A stretch of 33,638 nt of DNA from Candidatus Kaiserbacteria bacterium (GTDB taxonomy: Bacteria; Patescibacteriota; Minisyncoccia; Phycocordibacterales; Phycocordibacteraceae), in NCBI GenBank assembly GCA_026396675.1, contig JAPLWI010000007.1, positions 1-33,638 of the forward strand. Reading direction: 5' to 3'. Shown here one piece after another: positions 17,334 through 24,929 of this stretch (position 1 is the stretch's first letter; the number at the start of each line of letters is the position of its first letter). The notes under the pieces were generated by a model. The model saw only the letters and a program-made list of their open reading frames with translations. It was not told the origin of the DNA and did no database searches. A program made the position numbers and the translations under genes.

Positions 17334-17936
17334 ATGCCGAACATGACCCCATCAGGAATCACTATAGGACAAATCGGGAAGATTCAGGAACTTTTAGGTG
17401 CTGGGTTACGCAAGTCCGGGCTTCCGAGCGAACCAACCCAAATGATCATCGAACAGCAAGGAGAGGCATTTGTGACCGAGTTCATTGCTGCATTCCGCAA
17501 GCGCGTGGAGGCGGTCGACAACATAGCTGTTCGACACGTTTTCGTAAACCGCAGTCGCATGGCATGCGAAGCACTCGGAGCAACTGGTCAGCGGCAGTTT
17601 GTCAACAGTGACGTAGCCAAAAAAATGCCAAGAGCCGAAAACGATAAAGCAGACGTAATCTTCTTCAAGCTCGGGCGCTCCATCAGTGATTCCGATTTGG
17701 AGAGGGAGTACGAACTGCGCGGACTCATGCCAGCCGATCCGTATTCACTCGCTGCCGTCAACGAAGCAGATCCCGCATTTGCCAATGGACATCCCAACAG
17801 TACCCATTGGAAGAATGCCGATGATAATTGGTGTTATGCCGCGTTCAGCCGGTGGGACGATGAGCTGGACGTGGATGTCAACCGCGACGATGGTGACTGG
17901 GGTGACTACTGGTGGTTCGCCGGCCTTCGTAAGTAA
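17334..17936 (+). CDS. Conserved hypothetical protein (orphan)
   Basis: SD GAGGAGG, ATG at 17334; C-terminus STHWKNADDNWCYAAFSRWDDELDVDVNRDDGDWGDYWWFAGLRK. Confidence 0.8.
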   Translation: MPNMTPSGITIGQIGKIQELLGAGLRKSGLPSEPTQMIIEQQGEAFVTEFIAAFRKRVEAVDNIAVRHVFVNRSRMACEALGATGQRQFVNSDVAKKMPRAENDKADVIFFKLGRSISDSDLEREYELRGLMPADPYSLAAVNEADPAFANGHPNSTHWKNADDNWCYAAFSRWDDELDVDVNRDDGDWGDYWWFAGLRK

Positions 17937-17963
17937 GTACTTAGGGTTTTGTCCTTCGCATCT

Positions 17964-18005
17964 GGGCTCCGTATTGCTTTACTGCATACGGAGCCCATTT
18001 CATTT
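17964..18005 (+). terminator. Hairpin terminator with weak T-tract
   Basis: GGGCTCCGTAT-TGCTTTACTGC-ATACGGAGCCC then ATTTCATTTT. Confidence 0.7.
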
Positions 18006-18082
18006 TGCTATATTCAAAACGGTGACAGATGCATACGCGGGCGAGTTGTATTTGATGAAAGAGCGTGCTAATGTGCGCGGCA

Positions 18083-18586
18083 ATGGATAAGGTAATCACA
18101 CCAGTCAATGTAGAAGGGCGCGCGCGTCTTGGTATTCGTGCGGGCGACACCGTGCGTGTCACACAGAACATCATTGAAATCAAAAAAGGTCGTGGTACTG
18201 ACAAGAAAGAGAAGACAATCAAGAGTGCCCGCACACAGGTCTTTGAAGGCCTCGTACTTTCAACAAAACACGGCACTGAGGCAGGCGCCTCTTTTACTGT
18301 CCGTGCAACACTCTCTGGTGTCGGAGTTGAAAAAACCTATCCGCTGTATTCCCCTATGATTGATTCAATTGAAATCGTCAAACGATCGCATGTCCGTCGC
18401 GCAAAACTCTACTTCATCCGAGAGAAAGCAACTAAGGAAGTACGCCGCCAGCTCCGCAACGCGCGCATGATGCACCAGAAGAGCGACGAGACGATTGCTG
18501 TTGAAGAAGTGGTTTCTGAAGCAGAATCAGCTGACGAAGCCACTGAACCGATTGCAGAAGAGGCGAAAGAGGAAGTTGTGATATAG
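18083..18586 (+). CDS. rplS: 50S ribosomal protein L19 with acidic C-terminal extension
   Basis: GDTVRVTQNIIEIKK...RTQVFEGLVLSTKHGTEAGASFTVRATLSGVGVEKTYPLYSPMIDSIEIVKRSHVRRAKLYFIRE. Confidence 0.92.
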   Translation: MDKVITPVNVEGRARLGIRAGDTVRVTQNIIEIKKGRGTDKKEKTIKSARTQVFEGLVLSTKHGTEAGASFTVRATLSGVGVEKTYPLYSPMIDSIEIVKRSHVRRAKLYFIREKATKEVRRQLRNARMMHQKSDETIAVEEVVSEAESADEATEPIAEEAKEEVVI

Positions 18587-18596
18587 TTTTTCGCAA

Positions 18597-18680
18597 GCCC
18601 GGGTGTTGAAATTGGTAGACATTTATCCTTGAGGTGGATAAGCCCGTAAGGGCGTGGAGGTTCGAGTCCTCTCCCGGGCA
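18597..18680 (+). tRNA. tRNA-Leu(GAG)
   Basis: GCCCGGG ... TATCC TTGAGGT GGATA ... long variable arm ... CCCGGGC A. Confidence 0.92.
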
Positions 18681-18691
18681 CTTAAAATAAT

Positions 18692-19225
18692 ATGCTCTAT
18701 ACGGGAAATGGTGACGATGGAACAACAAAATTATTCAACTGCAATCAGCAGAAGATTTCGAAATCATCTGAAGTGTCTGAAGCGCTTGGTGCGCTCGATG
18801 AGCTCAATGCGTTTCTTGGATTTGTAAAAGTGCAGAGTGCGATGGAGCCGCGCATTGCGAATGCTTTGCGTGAGATGCAAGAAAATCTTTTTATCATTCA
18901 AGCAGAAGTAGCAGGTGCGGATAAAAAAATAGAAAAAAGCGCGATAGAAAATATTGAAAAATTAATTGGCGAAATAGAAAAAGAAATTCCGCCAATAAAA
19001 GGATTTTCAATTACAGGCGGAACAGAACTTTCCGCACTCCTCGATGTCGCGAGGACGCTCGCACGCCGTGCTGAGCGGCGCCTCATCGCGGCGAATGAAA
19101 TGAATATGTGCAAGATTTCTGACGAAACGACAGTATATATGAACCGTCTCTCGTCGCTCCTTTTCGCTCTCGCGCGCCTCGCAAACCATATTGCTGGCGT
19201 CGCAGAAGAATCGCCGAAATATTAG
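18692..19225 (+). CDS. PduO-type cob(I)alamin adenosyltransferase family protein
   Basis: LYTGNGDDGTTKLF, LGALDELNAFLGF, ENLFIIQAEVAG, GGTELSALLDVARTLARRAERRLI, MNRLSSLLFALARLAN. Confidence 0.88.
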   Translation: MLYTGNGDDGTTKLFNCNQQKISKSSEVSEALGALDELNAFLGFVKVQSAMEPRIANALREMQENLFIIQAEVAGADKKIEKSAIENIEKLIGEIEKEIPPIKGFSITGGTELSALLDVARTLARRAERRLIAANEMNMCKISDETTVYMNRLSSLLFALARLANHIAGVAEESPKY

Positions 19226-19298
19226 GGAAAGACCCGAAAATATTTATATCCACAACACAGAGTGTTTACATATCCGTAGAAAAGCTTATTATTGATAA

Positions 19299-19796
19299 AT
19301 GGCGCAGGCAATTTGTAAAAAATGCGGAAAGTCTTTTTATGTAAAGCCGCATTGGCTCAAGGTCGGTTACGGAAAATATTGTTCCGCCGATTGCCACCAC
19401 GCAAGTATGAAAAATGGCAAAGAAGTTTCTTGTTCTATATGCGGAAAATTGTCTTACAAAACTCAGAAAGGTCTCAATGGTTCAAAAAGCGGCAAATATT
19501 TCTGCACGAAAAGATGCCAAACTCTATGGCGCAATCAACTTTACATAGGTCCTGCACATAAAAATTTTAAGACAGGAGAATTTGTTTATCGAGGGGTCAT
19601 AGAAAGGGGAGGGGTTCCGAAAATATGCAGATTGTGCAAAACTGAAGATTGTCGGGTCTTAGCAGTACACCACAAGGACTGGAACCGGCAAAACAACGTT
19701 TTAGGGAATCTCTTGTGGCTCTGTCACAACTGTCATCATCTAGTGCACCGTTATGAATCAGAAAGAGAAAAATTAGCTATGCTTGTGAACAAATAA
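19299..19796 (+). CDS. HNH endonuclease with N-terminal zinc-finger modules
   Basis: Two CxxC...CxxxC modules; CRLCKTEDCRVLAVHHKDWNRQNNVLGNLLWLCHNCHHLVH. Confidence 0.9.
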   Translation: MAQAICKKCGKSFYVKPHWLKVGYGKYCSADCHHASMKNGKEVSCSICGKLSYKTQKGLNGSKSGKYFCTKRCQTLWRNQLYIGPAHKNFKTGEFVYRGVIERGGVPKICRLCKTEDCRVLAVHHKDWNRQNNVLGNLLWLCHNCHHLVHRYESEREKLAMLVNK

Positions 19797-19798
19797 AT

Positions 19799-19872
19799 GG
19801 TGGTCGTAGCTCAATTGGTAGAGCATCTGCTTGTGGAGCAGAAGGTTGTGGGATCGTGACCCATCGACCACC
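19799..19872 (+). tRNA. tRNA-His(GTG)
   Basis: G-1 + GTGGTCG ... loop TTGTGGA ... CGACCAC + C73. Confidence 0.9.
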
Positions 19873-19902
19873 CAAAATTTTACCGCGTGCTATCATTCAC
19901 TT

Positions 19903-20547
19903 ATGAAAAGTATTTTGCTCGGTATTTTGCTCGTTATTATTATTGGTGTTGGAGGTTTTGTGTATAGGAACGCGATTGAACATCCGTCACAGCCAATAGC
20001 ATGCCCGATGGATGCAAAAATTTGCCCAGACGGCACTTCGGTTTCCCGCGAAGGACTTTCTTGCACGTTCCCGACCTGTCCGCCACCGAACGTTCAACTG
20101 ACTGATATTGGCGTTGTATTTGCGTTGCCTGCTGGCTTTGTGCCTGTGTCACTTCCTGACTCTGCAAGTGTTGCCTCGTACAGTATGCCAATTGCCTCAT
20201 CAAATGACTTCAACAGCATTAGCATTCGTCGCTACGCGATTGCTGCATCTTCAACCGCTCTCTCTACAATAGAGCAAACAGCCATTAGCGGGACTTCTGG
20301 CACCTCTATTAGTGCATCATCTTTTTCTTCCGCTATGTTCGGCACACGCCGTTTTACCGTTGTTTCTATAGAGCGATTTGAGGGCGTTATTGATACAGCA
20401 TATTATCTCGCGCGCGGTACTGATGTATTGCGTTTTGATGCGATTGACAGAGGTGCCGATTGGACCAATCCAAATCTTGATATTACGATTCTTCCTGCTC
20501 ATGCGGCGCTTATAAAACTTCTCTCGACTCTGCAAGGGGAATATTAG
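19903..20547 (+). CDS. Membrane-anchored hypothetical protein with Cys-rich PMDAKICPDGTSV motif
   Basis: TM MKSILLGILLVIIIGVGGFVY; ACPMDAKICPDGTSVSREGLSCTFPTCPPP; -10 TATCAT 6 nt before ATG. Confidence 0.75.
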   Translation: MKSILLGILLVIIIGVGGFVYRNAIEHPSQPIACPMDAKICPDGTSVSREGLSCTFPTCPPPNVQLTDIGVVFALPAGFVPVSLPDSASVASYSMPIASSNDFNSISIRRYAIAASSTALSTIEQTAISGTSGTSISASSFSSAMFGTRRFTVVSIERFEGVIDTAYYLARGTDVLRFDAIDRGADWTNPNLDITILPAHAALIKLLSTLQGEY

Positions 20548-20556
20548 TGTTATAAT
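20548..20556 (+). promoter_or_regulatory. Extended -10 promoter (TGtTATAAT) for the SIMPL gene
   Basis: TG-T-TATAAT at 20548-20556, 31 nt before the ATG. Confidence 0.6.
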
Positions 20557-20586
20557 ACCAATCACTAATCAATAACCAACTTTGTT

Positions 20587-21393
20587 ATGGATAAGAATTG
20601 CTTTTGTGAGATTTTCAACGATCGCTGTGTACGAATTGCTGGCATTATTGTTCTAGCAGTTCTTGCACTCTTCCTTCTTTCGCAGACAATACTTGCTGTT
20701 GGAAACTTCGGGCGTCCAGCGAGCCCGGCAACCGATACGATTACTGTGCAGGGCGATGGTAAAGCGACACTTCCACCGGATGTCGCGAATGTTTCTTTCA
20801 CCGTCCAAAACACCGCACCTGCTGTCTCCGATGCACAGGCCGCGACCACCAAGCAAGCGAATGCCGCGATTGATTTCGTAAAAGGGCAGGGCATCGCCGA
20901 CAAGGATGTCAAAACACTCTCGTATAACATCACACCACAGTACTCATACCCGAACCCTTGTTCATCTGGAGTGCTTTGTCCGATGTACAATGGCACACCG
21001 AAAGTGACTGGTTACGAGGTTTCTGAAATGATTCAAGTGACAATGCATGATCTAACTAAAGTCGGTTCACTCCTTGGTGGGCTAGGGAAGCTCTCGGTAC
21101 AAAATATTTCCGGACCTTCTTTCACACTTGATGACACCTCTGCCGGCTACGATGCCGCACGCGCTGATGCGATTACTAAAGCGAAAACACAAGCCGATCT
21201 TCTCGCAAAACAACTCGGCGTTCGTCTCGGCAAAATTGTTAATTTCAGTGAATCCTCCGGACGCTATTCTTATCCGATGTATGACAGTATGGGTGGCGGA
21301 GTATCAAGCGCGAAGGCAGTTTCCACTCCGAGTATTCCAACCGGTGAGAATACTTACAACGCTTCGGTCTCCATTACCTACGAGATTCGCTAG
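20587..21393 (+). CDS. SIMPL (DUF541) domain protein
   Basis: TDTITVQGDGKATLPPDVANVSFTVQ, ADKDVKTLSYNITPQY, GYEVSEMIQVT, DAITKAKTQADLLAKQLGVRLGKIVNFSE. Confidence 0.9.
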   Translation: MDKNCFCEIFNDRCVRIAGIIVLAVLALFLLSQTILAVGNFGRPASPATDTITVQGDGKATLPPDVANVSFTVQNTAPAVSDAQAATTKQANAAIDFVKGQGIADKDVKTLSYNITPQYSYPNPCSSGVLCPMYNGTPKVTGYEVSEMIQVTMHDLTKVGSLLGGLGKLSVQNISGPSFTLDDTSAGYDAARADAITKAKTQADLLAKQLGVRLGKIVNFSESSGRYSYPMYDSMGGGVSSAKAVSTPSIPTGENTYNASVSITYEIR

Positions 21394-21395
21394 TA

Positions 21396-21424
21396 TTGAC
21401 TCAATTTAGGCATCGTACTATGAT
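21396..21424 (+). promoter_or_regulatory. Sigma70-type promoter TTGACT-17-TATGAT upstream of secE-nusG-rplK
   Basis: TTGACT 21396-21401, TATGAT 21419-21424. Confidence 0.72.
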
Positions 21425-21433
21425 GCCAATATC

Positions 21434-21453
21434 AAAGCCCGCAGGGCTTTTTT
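21434..21453 (+). terminator. Terminator-like hairpin just after the secE promoter
   Basis: AAAGCCC-GCA-GGGCTTT then TTT. Confidence 0.75.
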
Positions 21454-21473
21454 ATTTACCGAACCAATTCGCT

Positions 21474-21659
21474 ATGAATGCACTCATCTCGTATCTGAAG
21501 CATGTGCGCGAAGAATTCACTCACATCGTCTGGCCCACGCGGCGCACGGCGATTTCGCATACTTTCGTCGTTATATTTATTGCGGCGGCGATTGCGCTTC
21601 TTGTCGGATTGCTTGACTACGCATTCGGCTCTGTCGTGAACCGCATTATCGGCGGATAA
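21474..21659 (+). CDS. secE: Protein translocase subunit SecE
   Basis: MNALISYLKHVREEFTHIVWPTRRTAISHTFVVIFIAAAIALLVGLLDYAFGSVVNRII; upstream of nusG. Confidence 0.92.
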   Translation: MNALISYLKHVREEFTHIVWPTRRTAISHTFVVIFIAAAIALLVGLLDYAFGSVVNRIIGG

Positions 21660-21668
21660 TATTTTCTT

Positions 21669-22283
21669 ATGGACGACGAAATGCAGATGGCGGATATCGC
21701 TCCGATAACACCACCAATCGGAAGGAAAGAAGTTCGCGATGAAATAATACCAAGTGAAAAAGATGCTCGATGGTACACAATCCACACATATGCTGGTTAT
21801 GAGAATGCGGTCGAGCGCAACTTGAAACAACGCATAGAATCGCTCGGAATGGAGGAAAAGATTTTTGAGGTCATCGTACCGACGGAGAAGAAGATTCGCG
21901 TAAAGGGCGGCAAGCGCATCATTGAAGAAGAAAAAATTTATCCGGGCTATATTCTGGTGCGCATGATTGTTGACGATGATTCGTGGTTTGTTGTGCGGAA
22001 TACGCCACGCGTAACCGGTTTCGTAGGATCTGGAAACACTCCTGTTCCGATGGAAGAGGCGGAAATAACATCATTAATGAAGCGAATGAAGGCAGAAGCG
22101 CCGAAGCATCGCATTGATCTGATGAAGGATGACCCAGTCGTAATCGCAGACGGTCCATTTAAGGATTTGGAAGGGAAGGTGAGCGACATTGACGAAGACC
22201 GTGGAAAAGTGAAAGTGATGGTCTCGATGTTCGGGCGCGAAACACCAGTTGAACTGGATTTTTTGCAAATAAGGAAACTCTAA
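21669..22283 (+). CDS. nusG: Transcription termination/antitermination protein NusG
   Basis: RWYTIHTYAGYENAVERNL, KIYPGYILVRM, RNTPRVTGFVGSG, DDPVVIADGPFKDLEGKVSDID. Confidence 0.95.
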   Translation: MDDEMQMADIAPITPPIGRKEVRDEIIPSEKDARWYTIHTYAGYENAVERNLKQRIESLGMEEKIFEVIVPTEKKIRVKGGKRIIEEEKIYPGYILVRMIVDDDSWFVVRNTPRVTGFVGSGNTPVPMEEAEITSLMKRMKAEAPKHRIDLMKDDPVVIADGPFKDLEGKVSDIDEDRGKVKVMVSMFGRETPVELDFLQIRKL

Positions 22284-22301
22284 GGTAGAGTCACATTCAT
22301 T

Positions 22302-22721
22302 ATGGCTACTGTTGTAAAAAAGATAAAACTTCAAATCCCGGGAGGGGCGGCAACGCCAGCGCCTCCGGTCGGAACGGCTCTCGGCCCTGCTGGTGTGAAC
22401 ATCGGCCAATTCGTAACGCAGTTTAACGAGGCGACGAAAGACAAAAAGGGAACAATCATCCCGATTGAATTGTCGGTCTACGACGATCGTTCGTTTACTT
22501 TCATCATGAAGAATCCGCCGGCGTCTCGGTTGATTTTGAAGGCGCTTGGGATAGAGAAGGGTTCAAGCAAAGCGCGTGAGAAAAAGGCAGGCACGATTAC
22601 AAAAGAACAAATTGCCAAGATTGTTGAAGAAAAAATCCCCGATATGAATGCGAGTTCTCCCGAAGCGGCCGCACGCACTATCGCAGGCACAGCGCGCTCA
22701 ATGGGTATTGAGGTGAAATAA
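22302..22721 (+). CDS. rplK: 50S ribosomal protein L11
   Basis: VKKIKLQIPGGAATPAPPVGTALGPAGVNIGQFVTQFNEAT. Confidence 0.96.
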   Translation: MATVVKKIKLQIPGGAATPAPPVGTALGPAGVNIGQFVTQFNEATKDKKGTIIPIELSVYDDRSFTFIMKNPPASRLILKALGIEKGSSKAREKKAGTITKEQIAKIVEEKIPDMNASSPEAAARTIAGTARSMGIEVK

Positions 22722-22734
22722 ATTTTTGTTGCAG

Positions 22735-22774
22735 AACACACGCGGCCATTAAGTAGCCGCGCGTGTTGCTTTTT
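22735..22774 (+). terminator. Rho-independent terminator after rplK
   Basis: AACACACGCGGC-cattaagta-GCCGCGCGTGTT then CTTTTTAT. Confidence 0.82.
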
Positions 22775-22838
22775 ATCTTCTTGACGCGTACAGTTGTGTC
22801 AGATTTGTACCAAAAATAATGAAGAAGGGAGGGGCATC

Positions 22839-23216
22839 ATGCCGATAACCATATTAAGTGCATTAGAAATTTTTACTAACCCGCACGATTTAGAAATCTT
22901 AGTCGGGCAGGGAAAGACCAACGGTAAATATGTGATCGCCATTAGCCGCGGACCACGGGACAACTTCAAGATGATTCTCGATTCTGATCCTTTTGCAGAA
23001 AAGCTTGAGGATGCAATAGAGGCGGTCGAAAAAATCTTGAACATTGTACAGAAAGTTGGGACTAAAGAATTCGGTGGAAATAGTATTTTATCCGAATATC
23101 TCAACATCGATGAGCAGTCGATTGATCAATCCAAAGTTTTGAATCCCGGATTGATTGCCAAGATAATTCAGGAACTTCAGTCTCATATGATGGCGAGTAC
23201 ATACAAGATCGCATGA
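22839..23216 (+). CDS. Conserved hypothetical protein (orphan)
   Basis: SD GGGAGGGG, ATG at 22839: MPITILSALEIFTNPHDLEILVGQGKTNGKYVIAISRGPRDNFKMILDSDPF... Confidence 0.75.
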   Translation: MPITILSALEIFTNPHDLEILVGQGKTNGKYVIAISRGPRDNFKMILDSDPFAEKLEDAIEAVEKILNIVQKVGTKEFGGNSILSEYLNIDEQSIDQSKVLNPGLIAKIIQELQSHMMASTYKIA

Positions 23217-23251
23217 CCGATGACCGAGCAAAAACCGCTCTCAAATAACGG

Positions 23252-23287
23252 AAGACCGATGGTATAAAAGCGCCAACGGTCTTTTTC
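23252..23287 (+). terminator. Rho-independent terminator
   Basis: AAGACCG ... CGGTCTT then TTTC. Confidence 0.65.
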
Positions 23288-23318
23288 TTTCCAGCAATAG
23301 GTCTGCTACACTCTTTCT

Positions 23319-24923
23319 ATGGAAGAGCGAATACGAAAGGCAGTTGCTGATGCCATTGGCGAAAGCGCCACGATAACGGTAAAACGCCCGTCAAATACGA
23401 CGCACGGCGATTACGCGGTGTTTGTCGGGATGGAGATGGCAGAAAAAGTTTCGAAAAATATTAAGGAAGAACTTGGAGATGCAGTTGATAAAGTTGAAAT
23501 CGCGGAGCCGGGATTCGTAAACATTACACTTTCACAAGAAGCAATAACTTTTGCTATTGCCGAAGCGGCTGCACAAGGTGCAAAGTGGGGGAAGGGCAGC
23601 GCACACGAAGGTGAGTGTGTAGTAATTGAATACACCGATCCGAATCCGTTTAAAGAAATGCACATCGGGCATCTGATGAGCAATGTCATTGGCGAGTCAC
23701 TTGCACGACTTATTGAAAATGAAGGTGCGGCCGTAATTCGTGTTAATTATCAAGGCGATGTCGGTCCACATGTCGCGAAGGCACTTTGGGGATTGCAGAA
23801 GAAAGGAATTAAAGAACCAGAGACAGCGAAAGAAATCGGTACTGCATACACAGAAGGATCGCGCGCATACGAAGAGTCACCTGAAGCAAAAAATGAGATA
23901 GACGCGCTTAATCAGGCGATTTACAAAGGCGGCAATCCGGCGCTTATGGAACTCTGGCGCAAGGGTCGCGATATTTCGCTTGAAGCATTTGAGCGACTTT
24001 ATGAAATGCTCGGCACACATTTTGATTATTATTTTTTTGAAAGCGAGACGGCAGAACCGGGGCTACGTATTGTGCGTGATGGAATAAAGAAGGGAATATT
24101 TGAAGAAAGCGAAGGTGCAGTTATTTACCGCGGAGAGAAAAAAGGATTGCACACACTCGTTTTTATTACGAGTGCGGGCACGCCGACCTACGAGGCAAAA
24201 GACATAGGCCTCGCTTTTCTTAAAGAAGAACGCGTGCAGAGCGGCCGTTCTCTAATCATTACTGCGAACGAGCAGATCGGGCATTTTAAAGTGATGCTTT
24301 CCGCGCTTAATGAAATTGCACCTTTAATCGCGAAGAAAACGGAACATATTCCGCACGGATTCTTGAAACTTGCTTCTGGGAAAATGTCTTCGCGTTTGGG
24401 AAATGTGATTACGGCTGAAGGACTTATTGAAAGCATTATTAAAAAAGCGAGTGAAAAAAATTCCGACCCGCTTATCGCCGAGCAAGTCGCGCTCGGGGCA
24501 ATTAAATATATGATTCTGCGGCAAGCACCCGGTTCAGATATTATTTTTGATGAAGAAAGGTCGCTGTCGCTAGAAGGCGATTCGGGACCATATCTTCAAT
24601 ACGCGCTAGTACGTGCGAAGAAGATTCTCGCGTATGGCGATAATGGTGTGGGTGGAACCGAGATGCCGGACGTACCATACGCGGTCGAGCGGATCATTCT
24701 GCATTTCCCTGAAGTCGTCGCGCGCGCGATACAATTCCTCGCTCCGAATCTTCTAACGACCTATCTAACAGAACTTGCAGCCGCGTGGAATTCTTTTTAT
24801 GCGACAGAACAAATTCTCGGGAGTCCAGAAGAGGCATATAAACAGCGGGTTGCACGCGCCTTCGCGAACACGATGATAAATGGCCTCGCGCTTCTCGGCA
24901 TCCCAGCACCTGAGAGAATGTGA
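23319..24923 (+). CDS. argS: Arginyl-tRNA synthetase
   Basis: EYTDPNPFKEMHIGHLMSNVIGES, RVNYQGDVGPHVAK, SGKMSSRLGNVITAEGL, APGSDIIFD. Confidence 0.95.
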   Translation: MEERIRKAVADAIGESATITVKRPSNTTHGDYAVFVGMEMAEKVSKNIKEELGDAVDKVEIAEPGFVNITLSQEAITFAIAEAAAQGAKWGKGSAHEGECVVIEYTDPNPFKEMHIGHLMSNVIGESLARLIENEGAAVIRVNYQGDVGPHVAKALWGLQKKGIKEPETAKEIGTAYTEGSRAYEESPEAKNEIDALNQAIYKGGNPALMELWRKGRDISLEAFERLYEMLGTHFDYYFFESETAEPGLRIVRDGIKKGIFEESEGAVIYRGEKKGLHTLVFITSAGTPTYEAKDIGLAFLKEERVQSGRSLIITANEQIGHFKVMLSALNEIAPLIAKKTEHIPHGFLKLASGKMSSRLGNVITAEGLIESIIKKASEKNSDPLIAEQVALGAIKYMILRQAPGSDIIFDEERSLSLEGDSGPYLQYALVRAKKILAYGDNGVGGTEMPDVPYAVERIILHFPEVVARAIQFLAPNLLTTYLTELAAAWNSFYATEQILGSPEEAYKQRVARAFANTMINGLALLGIPAPERM

Positions 24924-24929
24924 GGTAAT

